Source: Spirochaetaceae bacterium (lineage in GTDB: Bacteria; Spirochaetota; Spirochaetia; SZUA-6; Fen-1364). From it: DNA of 21,949 nucleotides. The translations under genes were made by a program, and so were the position numbers. The notes beneath the pieces are model-generated. The model ran no database searches, was not told the DNA's origin, and saw only the letters and a list, made by a program, of their open reading frames with translations. The DNA is taken from NCBI GenBank assembly GCA_003141795.1, contig PLNO01000076.1:34088-56036 (forward strand), in the 5' to 3' direction. Below are positions 6,571 through 14,887 of this stretch, piece after piece; the stretch's first letter is position 1, and each line of letters opens with the position of its first letter.

Positions 6571-8706
6571 TTACGCCGGCAACCGCACCGCTATTGCCGT
6601 TGCGGTCCCGTCAGGGTCCTGCGGCTTCTTCGCCGCCTCCGTCATGCCGTCCGCCCTGATCTTGAACTGGGCGGTCAGCCTTTGCAGCTGCTGCGCCATG
6701 GAGGAGAGCTGCTCGGTTGAGCTCGACATCTCCTCGGCCGCGGACGCCGCGCTTTGCGTCACGTCGTTGATCCCCTCGATCGCCTTCGACACCTGCTTGG
6801 CGTTCGTCGTCTGCTCTTCCGTTGCGGCGGATATGCTCTGGCTCATCTCGTTCACGTTGTCCAGAGCGAGTGCCAGCTCCTTCACGGAGGCCACCTGCTC
6901 GTTCATCAGGCTCGACAGGCCCGCAATCGTCTCCTCCACTTTCTGGGAGGTCAGCTTGATCTGCTCCATGGAGCCTTGAGAGCCCTTGGCGATCTCCACC
7001 CCACGGCTGATGTTCTTCGCGCTTTCCTTGATGATGCCCTCGATCTCCTTGGTGGAGGTGGAGCTCCTGTCGGCCAGCTTCGAAACCTCATCGGCCACGA
7101 CGGCGAACCCGCGGCCGTGCTCCCCGGCGCGTGCCGCCTCTATGGAGGCGTTGAGCGCAAGCAGGTTCGTCTGGTCTGCGATTTCTGAGATCACGTTGAC
7201 GATGCCGCTGATCTTCTCCGAGCTCTCCGATATGAGGGTGATGGCCTCCACCACCGTGGCAACGGCCTGGTACCCTTCGGAGGACTTCTCCACAGAACCC
7301 TTGGCAAGGGTGGAGATGTCGGTAAGGCTCCGGGAGATTGCATCGATGGATCTCTGCGTCTGGGTCATGGAAGCCGAGCCCTGCTCCACTGCGGCGGCCT
7401 GCGTCTGTGCATGTTGCGCAACCTGATCCACCGAGGCAGTCAGCTCCTCCACCGACGCGCTCGTCTCTTCCAGAGAGGAGGCCTGGCTCTGGGACCCTTC
7501 GGCCAGAGACTGCGCGCTTGCGGAGATCTCTTCACTGGAAGCCGCCACCTGTTCGGAGCTATCCTGTATCGTCGCAACCAGGTCGCGGAGCTTGTCCGAC
7601 ATCATGTTGAGGCTTTCGGCAAGAATGCCGACCTCGTCCTTCTGATGGATGTCCAGGTGCTGGGTGAAGTCCCCTGCGGCCAGGCTCTGCGTGAAGGCGA
7701 CGCCACGGCTCAACGGTTTGGTGATGCTGCGGGAGAAGATGAAATAGATCAGGAACGCGAGGACGAGTGCCACAATCGCGATGATCCCCACCAGCTGCGT
7801 CGTTTCGTTTGCCGCTGCAAGAAACTCGGAATCCGGCATCGTGAGCCCGACGCTCCACCGCGTGCTCGACACGGGCGCGAATCCGAGGGTCTTGTAGCTG
7901 CCCTGGAAGAAGTAGTTCTGCACACCCTCCTCCTGCGCCATCATCCTTCGTGACGCTATTTCCATCCCCTTGAGCTCTGCCATGTTCAGCTTCATAACGT
8001 TCTCGGCGACGGGGTGGGCGATGACGAGGCCGGTGCTGTCAGTGATGAAGACGTACCCCGACTTCCCGACTTTCACCTCCTTGATCAGGTCGCTGAGAAA
8101 GCCGAGCTTGAGGACGAAGGCGATGGTTCCCACCACCTTTCCGTTCGAGAAAAGCGGGGCGCCGATCGGGAGCACGGGCTGCCCGCTTACCTTGCTGAGG
8201 GTCGCGGAGTTGACGCTGACCTGCCCCTGGAGGCCGTTCTTGACGTATGCCCTTTCCGACAGGTTTATTCCCAGGGCTTTCGGATCGTTGTTCGCGAAAC
8301 AGATCCCGTCGAGGCCGACGATGGGGATCCCTTCGTAATCCGCCCCGATCTCCTTGATGGCCTGGAAGGAGGCGAGCTTCGTATTGGCGAGCTCCACGAG
8401 CGCGTTGACCCGTTGCTCATCCTTGGCGGAAAGTGTGCCGGCCGCCCTCTCGTCCACTGCCGCGGCCGCCGCGATGAAATCCCTGTCGTTCGCAAGGCTC
8501 AGGAGCAGCTTGATCTCCGACTGGACGCGCGCGTCGACCTCGCGCGCGACCTCGTGCGATACGCGCTGCACCTCCTCGTTCGTTATGGTGACGAGGCCGG
8601 CCCTCGCCTTCATGATGGAGACAACCGCAACAGCAGCCAGTGAAACTGCCATGATGAGAGTTCCGACAAGAATCAATTTCAGACTGATTCGCATATTCTT
8701 CAACAT
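6571..8706 (-). CDS. Methyl-accepting chemotaxis protein with dCache sensor
   Basis: This 711-residue receptor has the standard order: short cytoplasmic start, TM1 (about 8-31), a periplasmic sensor of about 270 residues (35-303), TM2 (304-325), HAMP (327-380) and a long coiled-coil signalling domain with the conserved hairpin tip ([18 protein letters not shown] start, about 508-541). The sensor has dCache features, including a [20 protein letters not shown] strand pair typical of the membrane-distal/proximal PAS-like folds. It would bind a small periplasmic ligand and control CheA through CheW. The last residues lack an NWETF-type CheR-tethering pentapeptide. ATG 8706 has GGAGG about 9 nt upstream. 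No other che genes lie nearby, so it is an orphan receptor. A sigma-54-type promoter precedes it. Confidence 0.93.
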   Translation of the reverse strand: MLKNMRISLKLILVGTLIMAVSLAAVAVVSIMKARAGLVTITNEEVQRVSHEVAREVDARVQSEIKLLLSLANDRDFIAAAAAVDERAAGTLSAKDEQRVNALVELANTKLASFQAIKEIGADYEGIPIVGLDGICFANNDPKALGINLSERAYVKNGLQGQVSVNSATLSKVSGQPVLPIGAPLFSNGKVVGTIAFVLKLGFLSDLIKEVKVGKSGYVFITDSTGLVIAHPVAENVMKLNMAELKGMEIASRRMMAQEEGVQNYFFQGSYKTLGFAPVSSTRWSVGLTMPDSEFLAAANETTQLVGIIAIVALVLAFLIYFIFSRSITKPLSRGVAFTQSLAAGDFTQHLDIHQKDEVGILAESLNMMSDKLRDLVATIQDSSEQVAASSEEISASAQSLAEGSQSQASSLEETSASVEELTASVDQVAQHAQTQAAAVEQGSASMTQTQRSIDAISRSLTDISTLAKGSVEKSSEGYQAVATVVEAITLISESSEKISGIVNVISEIADQTNLLALNASIEAARAGEHGRGFAVVADEVSKLADRSSTSTKEIEGIIKESAKNISRGVEIAKGSQGSMEQIKLTSQKVEETIAGLSSLMNEQVASVKELALALDNVNEMSQSISAATEEQTTNAKQVSKAIEGINDVTQSAASAAEEMSSSTEQLSSMAQQLQRLTAQFKIRADGMTEAAKKPQDPDGTATAIAVRLPA

Positions 8707-8750
8707 GAGGTCCGCCTCCGCTCGATTTTGGGAATTCGACTCTTCTCTAA

Positions 8751-8766
8751 TACAAGTTCCGTGCCA
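8751..8766 (-). promoter_or_regulatory. Sigma-54-type promoter for the MCP gene
   Basis: On the minus strand TGGCACGGAACTTGTA matches the RpoN consensus TGGCACG-N4-TTGCW at every position except the C of the -12 GC. The spacing is exact. It lies 45 bp before the MCP start, placing transcription about 30-35 nt upstream of the ATG. This predicts control by an enhancer-binding activator; no activator gene is in the window. Confidence 0.6.
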
Positions 8767-8950
8767 AAGACGAATTCGATTGCGGATGCCTCGTTTTGGG
8801 CGGAATCGTGCTTATGCAGGAATGAAACGGCCACTATTTCCTGGCGATAGCCCGGGATGGCTGGAAAGTGTTCACATCGGATGGAACATCCATGGAGCGT
8901 TGTTGGAACACATCGCCCCTGGTCGTGGTTCAGATAGTACTACGACAGGG

Positions 8951-10750
8951 CTACCTGCGTCGCGCGGCGAAGAGTTTCCCACCGCGGGTGAGGATGGAAT
9001 AATCGAGTTTCTTCCCTTCGCTATCCTGCACCTCGACGGTTTTCACGGCACCGGCAACTTCGAAGCCAATTGCCGGGTCGATGTCCCGGTCAGGGGCGCT
9101 CAATCGGATGACCAGAGCGCCGTCGTCCCTCTTGAGAGTGGTGAAACGGAGCACCGCGCGATTCCGCCAGAACGCGCCGGCCGTCGCCAGGTCTCCCATC
9201 CACCCCTTCTGCGCGGCAACCGCCCGCATGACAGCTTCCTGCGCCTGGAGCTTGTAGGTCCTCGTCCTTGTATCCGAGGGGTGCATGAGGAGCACGGTCA
9301 ATCCGCCGTAACCGCCGGTTGAATCGACGACGTCGAGCCACTCCTTTACGACGTCACTGACGTTGTCGGGCGTGAGGGCCCCCTGGGAATCGTCGAGTGT
9401 GACGGGGATCTCCACGATCGAGGATTCATGCGACGAAAGATCCTGGTCCTCGAATGCGAAGTACGGGAAGGCGGTGAGCACGGCGTTCGCCGAGTAGGTG
9501 GAATCGTACCGGTAGCCGCATCCCTCTAACACACGGATGAGCGAGCGGGGAAAAGCAAGGTCCCCCGAACGATACGAGATGGTATGCTGGCCCGTGATCC
9601 CGTGATCGAGCAGCTCCTTGCTCACCTTCGCTTCCCCCCAGACGCTGAGATGGGATACGGGGTCGTAGGTCTTCCGCGTCACCGCCGGGTCCCCCTCCGG
9701 CGCCTGTGCGAGATCCACCGAATGGGACACCGTGTGCGAGCCTATCTCCCACCCTCTCCGGCCGAGCTCCCTGACCGCACCGGCGTTCTCGGGCACGTCG
9801 AAGTAGCCGATGTCGCTCGCATCGGTGAAGTATTTCGTCGTTATGAAGAAAGTGCTCTTCACCCCGAATGTCGCCTCCAATGAGGCGAACTTCAGCGAAT
9901 CGAGAAAGGAGCTTTGCGCGTCGACGTCATGGCTGAGCACGAGCCCGACCGGTGCGGCGTAGGGGATGGTGGACAGGCAGACGAAGGGGGAGACGACTGA
10001 AGCGCACACGGACTTCAGGATCAGCATGATCACGTCCGCGGACGGCTCCACCCCGTTCGCGTACTGGCGCTCGGCGTTGTACGAGCCGCCGGTCTGCGGG
10101 AGCAGGACGGAGTCCGTATAGGAAACCCCCAGGAGGTATGCCCTCCCCCGCCCGTACGGATGCACGGACAACCCGACCGTTCCGTCGTCGAACACTCCGA
10201 GTGCGGCGGCATCCCCCGCGAGTGCGGCCCCGTGGGACCAGATGACGTCGTCGAAAAAATGCTTCTCCCCGTTGCCGAGGGAGATGGTGCGCAGGTAGGG
10301 AGGGGCGATCAAGGAGAGAGCGGGACCTGTGCCTGTGAAGCTCAAGCGATACCGTTGCCGGCTCGGCATCTGTTTGGCCAGCCCGAACAGGGAAAAAAGC
10401 GCATTGCCCGTTTCCCCCGCGGAAACGAGCACGCCTCCCGACTCCACGAAATCGTAAAATGCATTCGCCGTCACGGTGCTGAGCGCGGTGTTCGTCAACG
10501 CCCCTGCGGTGCAGACGATCCGGTAGTCGGACAGTCTGTCGACGCTCGAAATTTCATCCACGGGAATGCCGAGAGTGGTGAATATCCTCCGCAGCGTCAC
10601 GATCTCCAGGTTCCGGGAGGCACCTCCCCCCGGCGCACCAACGTCGAGCAAGGCCACTTGTGATTGCAGCGCGACCGCGCCAGCGGGGAGCGTTACGGCA
10701 GCCCCGAGCAGAAGTATGGCGATGCCGGCGGTAACTCGGGCTTTCAGCAT
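8951..10750 (-). CDS. Exported NodB-type polysaccharide deacetylase
   Basis: This 599-residue protein has an N-terminal signal peptide (basic start, hydrophobic core at about 7-24, cut near AGA/V). Residues 30-250 resemble a GATase/trimerisation-type alpha/beta fold (LLDVGAPGGG, then a SGGVLVSAGETGN strand-turn). Residues 265-500 form a NodB homology deacetylase: LSHDVDAQS (272-280, motif 1 with D275 and D277), SHTVSH (338-343, metal histidines), YRSGDLAFP (motif 3) and LLMHPSD (late His motif). CE4 enzymes remove N- or O-acetyl groups from cell-wall or exopolysaccharide sugars. A beta-rich tail of about 80 residues follows. It begins 6 bp after the upstream gene's stop, so the two form an operon acting on the same glycan in the periplasm or outside. 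Confidence 0.82.
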   Translation of the reverse strand: MLKARVTAGIAILLLGAAVTLPAGAVALQSQVALLDVGAPGGGASRNLEIVTLRRIFTTLGIPVDEISSVDRLSDYRIVCTAGALTNTALSTVTANAFYDFVESGGVLVSAGETGNALFSLFGLAKQMPSRQRYRLSFTGTGPALSLIAPPYLRTISLGNGEKHFFDDVIWSHGAALAGDAAALGVFDDGTVGLSVHPYGRGRAYLLGVSYTDSVLLPQTGGSYNAERQYANGVEPSADVIMLILKSVCASVVSPFVCLSTIPYAAPVGLVLSHDVDAQSSFLDSLKFASLEATFGVKSTFFITTKYFTDASDIGYFDVPENAGAVRELGRRGWEIGSHTVSHSVDLAQAPEGDPAVTRKTYDPVSHLSVWGEAKVSKELLDHGITGQHTISYRSGDLAFPRSLIRVLEGCGYRYDSTYSANAVLTAFPYFAFEDQDLSSHESSIVEIPVTLDDSQGALTPDNVSDVVKEWLDVVDSTGGYGGLTVLLMHPSDTRTRTYKLQAQEAVMRAVAAQKGWMGDLATAGAFWRNRAVLRFTTLKRDDGALVIRLSAPDRDIDPAIGFEVAGAVKTVEVQDSEGKKLDYSILTRGGKLFAARRR

Positions 10751-10756
10751 CGTTGA

Positions 10757-12115
10757 CTACCGTCCCCAGAAGAGCTCTGCCGCGGGTGTTCCCCGCACCA
10801 TTTCTGCGGCAATGAGGAACCAGCTCGTCGAGGCGACGCTCGGGTAGTCGGCGAACTCATACGGGACGGCCATGGATGAATAGCGGTACCCGCCGCCTAC
10901 CGCCAGGATGCGAAGGGAGGAGAGGATCTCGAGCGCACCGCTGCCGTTCCCCGAGCGCGCCATGGCAGCCGCCGCGCCGAAGGAACCCTCTCCCCATACC
11001 AGGGGAATGTCCTGCCAGAGCTTCGAGACCCCTCCCGGGTAGTAGAACCTGTTCACCTGATCATCCGCATAGACAGGCTCTGGTCCGTAGGGTCTATACC
11101 CGTGGCTTTCAGCGACGAGAAACCTCCGTATTGAGGCAACGCTGCGCGCCGCCTGCGCGTCCCTGCCCAGGGCGGAGAGAAAGAGAGCGCCCCACGAAGC
11201 GCCGTCCAGCGGAAGTACTGCATCGATGGTGCCGTCCGCGTGGATGCCCTGAAAGAACTGTCCGTTGCTATCGCTCCACAGGTCGAGGACGCGCTTCGCG
11301 ATCCCATCCGCTGCCGCGGAAAAACGCGGTTCAGGGTCGAGCCTCGAAAGGTCCCGCAGGAAGAACCACGAGTCGATGTTGTGCTCGGTGCTCACCCACC
11401 CCACGGCAGCCGGACTGTAGACCTCGGCGGGACGGGAGGAGGTGTCGATGGTCACGGTGGACGCTCCGAGCCCTCCGGTCAGGAGCCCGTGGCGCGGATC
11501 GGTGGGTTCGGTCACCTCCTGCTTCAGGAGAAACGACGCGATGGAACGCGCCGCGGTGAGGTATTCCCTGCCCAGCGGATCGTCGGCGGTGAATCCGGGC
11601 GCCTCGTGGTTGCGCACGGTGAGGTAATAGGTGAAGGCGTACCCGACCCACGCCGCAGCGCCCGTGCGGGTGATTGCACCGTCGTGGTCCTTTTCATCCG
11701 GCCAGTTGTTCTGCGTGTTGTAGCCGAACCAGAGGCTGCCGTCCGGCCTGATCGCATGGCGCAGAGCGTTGAGAACGAACTCCGCCTCACGGTAACGCCC
11801 GACCATCGTGAAGCTGACGGCCGCAAGCGCGTCGTCGTAGACGTACGACCTTCCATAGATGAACCTGTACGCGGGGTCTTCGGGAGCAACCCTGAAGCTC
11901 AAAAGCAGCCGCCGTCGCCCGGGATCGGGCATGGGAACGAGGTCATTGGGGACCATCTGTCGCAGGAGCCACTGGAGGGATTCCTGCTCCGCCTGCGCGA
12001 TCGATACGGGCACTGCGATCCCGGGCACGGCTCCGGCAGGGGATGCTGCAATGATCAGGAATGCAATCCCGAGGATGAGCCCGAGCGGTGCATGAACGGT
12101 GCAGTTCCTCACCAT
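10757..12115 (-). CDS. Exported (alpha/alpha)6-barrel protein, possible glycosidase
   Basis: This 452-residue protein has a clear signal peptide (MVRN..., hydrophobic core at about 10-27, cleavage near AGA). The mature part is a run of helices with short polar loops typical of six-hairpin glycosidases: YVYDDALAAVSF, SLWFGYNTQNNWPDE, RTGAAAWVGYAFTYY, STEHNIDSWFFL, LPLDGASWGALFLSALG and PLVWGEGSFGAAAAMAR. Acidic and aromatic residues in the DxD/WxE-like loops are consistent with sugar binding, but I cannot name the catalytic pair. ATG 12115 is chosen because GGGAGAGG sits 4-6 nt upstream and the signal peptide then starts properly; ATG 12163 adds 16 polar residues. It is the first gene of an operon with the deacetylase, so a role in trimming or processing an exopolysaccharide is likely. 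Confidence 0.65.
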   Translation of the reverse strand: MVRNCTVHAPLGLILGIAFLIIAASPAGAVPGIAVPVSIAQAEQESLQWLLRQMVPNDLVPMPDPGRRRLLLSFRVAPEDPAYRFIYGRSYVYDDALAAVSFTMVGRYREAEFVLNALRHAIRPDGSLWFGYNTQNNWPDEKDHDGAITRTGAAAWVGYAFTYYLTVRNHEAPGFTADDPLGREYLTAARSIASFLLKQEVTEPTDPRHGLLTGGLGASTVTIDTSSRPAEVYSPAAVGWVSTEHNIDSWFFLRDLSRLDPEPRFSAAADGIAKRVLDLWSDSNGQFFQGIHADGTIDAVLPLDGASWGALFLSALGRDAQAARSVASIRRFLVAESHGYRPYGPEPVYADDQVNRFYYPGGVSKLWQDIPLVWGEGSFGAAAAMARSGNGSGALEILSSLRILAVGGGYRYSSMAVPYEFADYPSVASTSWFLIAAEMVRGTPAAELFWGR

Positions 12116-12171
12116 CGCCTCTCCCGAGAAACCGATGGTCGGCCGGTTGCATCCATTTGTCAAGGCGACAC

Positions 12172-12300
12172 GTGCGGAGCTACCGCAAAGGGAAGGGGTT
12201 GGGGACCGTTCTCATGAACTTCGCGCTGCGGAAGGCATCCGAGATGGGAAAGCGCTACGCGTGGCTCGGGGTATGGGAAAAGAACACCGCCGCCATCGCT
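12172..12300 (+). pseudogene. GNAT acetyltransferase, internal fragment
   Basis: A 43-codon stretch reads SYRKGKGLGTVLMNFALRKA, then SEMGKRYAWLGVWEKNTAAIA. This is motif A of GNAT N-acetyltransferases (the R/K-x-x-G-x-G/A pyrophosphate loop of acetyl-CoA binding) followed by the usual LGVWEKN..AI strand and helix. The expected FY..xGF continuation and all upstream sequence are missing. It lies between the exported-enzyme operon and the SDR gene and has no start codon or ribosome site. It is a remnant of a gene otherwise lost. Confidence 0.72.
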
Positions 12301-12314
12301 CCGCATCCGCTTCT

Positions 12315-13202
12315 TCAGACGCTGTCCGTCAGGAAGCCCCCGTCCACGGGGATGCATGCGCCCGTGACGAAGCCCGACGCTTTTTCGCTGGCAAGGAACA
12401 GGAGGGCTCCGGCGAGCTCCGCGGGCTCTCCGAATCTCCCGAAGGGTGTGCGCTCGATGATCGTTCGGCCGCGAGCGGTATGCTCCCCCGTCGACGGGTC
12501 CATCAGAAGGTCCCTGTTCTGCCTGCCCAGGAAGAATCCCGGAGCGATCGCGTTCACCCTGATTCCGTAAGGGGCGAGCTCCCGCGCCGTGGCCATGGTG
12601 AGGTTGAGGACGCCGGCCTTTGCCGCGTCGTACGCCCAGACGCCCGATAGAGGGCGGTACGAGGCCATCGACGCCATGTTGATGATGGACGCACGCAGCC
12701 CGTGCTCCTTCCAGAATCGGCAGAGTATCTTCGACGGAATCAGGAGGCCCGCGACGAGGTTGAGCGCGAGCACCTCCTGGAACTCCGCAGCGTCGGTGTC
12801 GACGAAAGCTGCTTTCCCCTTGTTCCCGCCGACCGTATTCACAAGCACGTCCACCGTGCCGAAACGGGCAACCGTGCCTGCAAGAGCCCCGGAAACGGAT
12901 CCTTCCACCATCATGTCGACAACGCGCGTATCGACGCGATCGGTATGCCCGGTCAGCTCGCCCACACGTCGTGCCGCTTCACCCAGGCCCGCCTCGTTGC
13001 GGCCCCACAGCGACACCGCGGCGCCTGCTCTCAGGAAGGCTTCCGCCATGGAGCCGGCGAGCACGCCGCTGCCCCCCGTGATGACAACAGTCGAGCCATC
13101 GAGGCCGAACATATCTTCAATGAAAGCCGTACGCGTCTCCTTCCGTTCCCGCTGCGAAATATAATCGTGCGCCGTCTTTGGGGCCAGTGATGAGCCCGAC
13201 AT
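12315..13202 (-). CDS. SDR oxidoreductase, mannonate/fructuronate type
   Basis: This 295-residue classical short-chain dehydrogenase has a nucleotide loop TGGSGVLAG (42-50), LVNTVGGNKG in place of the usual NNAG, catalytic S178, Y191 and K195 (YDAAK) and the motif RVNAIAPGFFLGRQN. The GVLAGSMA loop, SMASYRPLSGVWAY, GFFL..QNR and the ending TPFGRFGEP...PVDGGF resemble the SDR branch that reduces D-fructuronate to D-mannonate or acts on related sugar acids. It would be cytoplasmic and use NAD(P)H. The ATG at 13202 has GAGG 6 nt upstream; an internal ATG at 13112 lacks a good site. No uronate genes adjoin it, so the exact substrate is open. It is divergent from the carbonic anhydrase gene. Confidence 0.82.
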   Translation of the reverse strand: MSGSSLAPKTAHDYISQRERKETRTAFIEDMFGLDGSTVVITGGSGVLAGSMAEAFLRAGAAVSLWGRNEAGLGEAARRVGELTGHTDRVDTRVVDMMVEGSVSGALAGTVARFGTVDVLVNTVGGNKGKAAFVDTDAAEFQEVLALNLVAGLLIPSKILCRFWKEHGLRASIINMASMASYRPLSGVWAYDAAKAGVLNLTMATARELAPYGIRVNAIAPGFFLGRQNRDLLMDPSTGEHTARGRTIIERTPFGRFGEPAELAGALLFLASEKASGFVTGACIPVDGGFLTDSV

Positions 13203-13342
13203 AGGGACCTCGAAGCGCCTTACCGCAGAGGTAGTTGGACGGTGAATGTCGTGCAGCCCGGCGGTCGACGGCAGACGCCGCTCCTTGCGACATCTGAACC
13301 GGCGTTCTGACGCCAAAGAAATTTCGTATATTCTCTGGAGCG

Positions 13343-14002
13343 ATGAACGACCCAGAGGGAATCGATGATCTCCTGAGGAACAACAGGGAGTGGGCGGCAA
13401 AAATCTCGGCGCAGGACCCCGCGTTCTTCTCGTCTCTGTCCCGGCAGCAGAGCCCCTCCTACCTGTGGATCGGGTGCTCGGACAGCCGCGTCCCCGCGAA
13501 CGAGATCGTCGGCCTGCAGCCGGGGGAGCTGTTCGTCCACAGAAACGTGGCGAATATCGTCGTACACACGGATTTGAACTGCCTCTCCGTCCTCCAATAC
13601 GCCGTGGAAGTCCTGCACGTGGGGCACGTCATCGTCTGCGGACACTACGGATGCGGCGGCGTCACCGCCGCGCACGCCAACCGCACCCTCGGCCTGATCG
13701 ACAACTGGCTCCGCCACGTGCAGGACGTTTCACAGAAGCATGCCGCACTGCTCTCCGGCCTGGCGGACGATGAGGCTCGCGTGCATCGATTGTGCGAGTT
13801 GAACGTCATCGAACAGGTTCTCAACGTCGCGCAGACGACGGTCGTCCAGCAGGCGTGGCAGCGGGCGCAGCCCCTTTCCGTCCACGGGTGGATCTACGCG
13901 CTGGACGACGGTCTGGTGCGGGACCTGCACATGGACGCAACGGGGATCCGCGAGCTTTCGGCGGCTTACAGCCGAGCGCTCGCGGAGCTGCCTCCGGAGT
14001 GA
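13343..14002 (+). CDS. Beta-class carbonic anhydrase
   Basis: This 219-residue protein has every hallmark of beta carbonic anhydrases: zinc ligands C45, H101 and C104 (CSDSR and GHYGCGG), the D47/R49 catalytic dyad, FVHRNVAN (65-71) and NVIEQVLN in the C-terminal helices. Length and layout fit the bacterial Can type. The enzyme interconverts CO2 and bicarbonate in the cytoplasm, supplying bicarbonate to carboxylases or balancing pH. The ATG at 13343 is preceded only by a modest GGAG at 13337-13340, and a TATATT hexamer at 13327-13332 suggests a very short leader. It is monocistronic, since a promoter lies between it and the next gene. Confidence 0.95.
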   Translation: MNDPEGIDDLLRNNREWAAKISAQDPAFFSSLSRQQSPSYLWIGCSDSRVPANEIVGLQPGELFVHRNVANIVVHTDLNCLSVLQYAVEVLHVGHVIVCGHYGCGGVTAAHANRTLGLIDNWLRHVQDVSQKHAALLSGLADDEARVHRLCELNVIEQVLNVAQTTVVQQAWQRAQPLSVHGWIYALDDGLVRDLHMDATGIRELSAAYSRALAELPPE

Positions 14003-14022
14003 ATCCGGGCCGTTGCAACGCA

Positions 14023-14053
14023 TTGGAAATCACCTTCCCCGGGGGCATATAAT
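14023..14053 (+). promoter_or_regulatory. Sigma-70-type promoter for the cNMP-fold gene
   Basis: TTGGAA (14023-14028) and a perfect TATAAT (14048-14053) are separated by 19 bp. Transcription would begin near 14060, giving a leader of about 24 nt that contains the AGGAGG ribosome site (14072-14077). The perfect -10 compensates for the long spacer and suggests steady expression. Confidence 0.6.
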
Positions 14054-14083
14054 AGAGAACGTATCTACGATAGGAGGAAACGA

Positions 14084-14875
14084 ATGTCATTCAGGCTCAA
14101 AGAAGCGGTCTATAAGGTTCGCTGCAGGAAGCCCGGGTGTCCGTTCAACGTAGAGTTTACAGTCAAAGAGAACATCATGGGCGCCACGGAAGCCGACGTG
14201 GATTCCGAGGCAATGAAAATCGCGAAGAACCTGGGCTACATCAAGCACGATGCTGTCTATGGAAGAAACCACCAGATCGAGAACCCCGAGGTATCGAAGA
14301 TCTCCGCTACGTACGATCATATCGGAGTGGCTCCTGCAGCAGCCCCCAGGCCGGCTGCTTTCCCGTCCACGCCCTCCCCTGTCGCCTCCACCAGGACTTT
14401 CGCGCGCGGCGACATCATCATCAAGAGGGGGGACAGCGCAGCAACCGTCTGCGAAGTCGTGCGGGGATTCGCCCTCAATGAGAAACTGCCCGAGCTGCAC
14501 TACGCCGTCGGCTCGACCTTCGGCGCCGCGGCGATCTTCAGGCAGAAGAGCCGCATGGTCGACATCGTCGCAGGCGAGAACGGAACGACGATCGCCTACT
14601 ACAATATCAAGGAACTTGCGCAGTCCAACCCGACGAAAGCGCGCGAGCTCTACGCCGAGGCGATGGAGGACGTTTTTCACATCCTCGGCTACCTCGAAAC
14701 GCATACGGCGGAGCTCGAGAAAAAACTGGCGCGCCTGACGGCTGTAAGACGCACCCCGATCAAGAAAACCGTGAAGAAGCAGGTGAGGAAACCCGCGCCG
14801 AAGAAGAAATCGGCGGCGAAATCCCGACCGATCCCGAAGAAGAAAACCGCCAGGAAGGCCCTCAGCCGCAGATAG
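14084..14875 (+). CDS. cNMP-binding-fold protein with histone H1-like basic tail
   Basis: This 263-residue protein has four parts. Residues 1-80 form a small domain with a C14-x4-C19 pair (CRKPGC) and a histidine-containing region, of no family I can name. Residues 81-104 are a Pro/Ala/Ser linker. Residues 105-210 resemble a degenerate Crp/cNMP-binding beta-roll (FARGDIIIKRGD, GSTFGAAAIF) followed by the alpha-helical hinge; the phosphate-binding RxALV-type arginine loop is not evident. Residues 222-263 are a Lys/Arg/Pro/Ala tail like histone H1 (KKTVKKQVRKPAPKKK). There is no helix-turn-helix, so any DNA contact would come from the tail. ATG 14084 follows AGGAGG at good spacing. The gene converges on the kinase-glycosylase gene with 12 bp between the stops. 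Its function is unknown. Confidence 0.75.
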   Translation: MSFRLKEAVYKVRCRKPGCPFNVEFTVKENIMGATEADVDSEAMKIAKNLGYIKHDAVYGRNHQIENPEVSKISATYDHIGVAPAAAPRPAAFPSTPSPVASTRTFARGDIIIKRGDSAATVCEVVRGFALNEKLPELHYAVGSTFGAAAIFRQKSRMVDIVAGENGTTIAYYNIKELAQSNPTKARELYAEAMEDVFHILGYLETHTAELEKKLARLTAVRRTPIKKTVKKQVRKPAPKKKSAAKSRPIPKKKTARKALSRR

Positions 14876-14887
14876 CGAAGTCGGCGC

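Noticed and set aside
8354..9322. A 322-codon plus-strand frame over the MCP start and deacetylase end
   Set aside because: It is antisense to two well-supported genes, Ser/Thr/Arg-rich without domains, and crosses the MCP promoter.
11240..12217. A 325-codon plus-strand frame opposite the (alpha/alpha)6 gene
   Set aside because: It is antisense to a gene with a signal peptide and ribosome site, and no protein family is visible in it.
13203..13400. N-terminal extension of the SDR from ATG 13400
   Set aside because: It would overlap the divergent carbonic anhydrase start and its promoter region; the added residues are not SDR-like.
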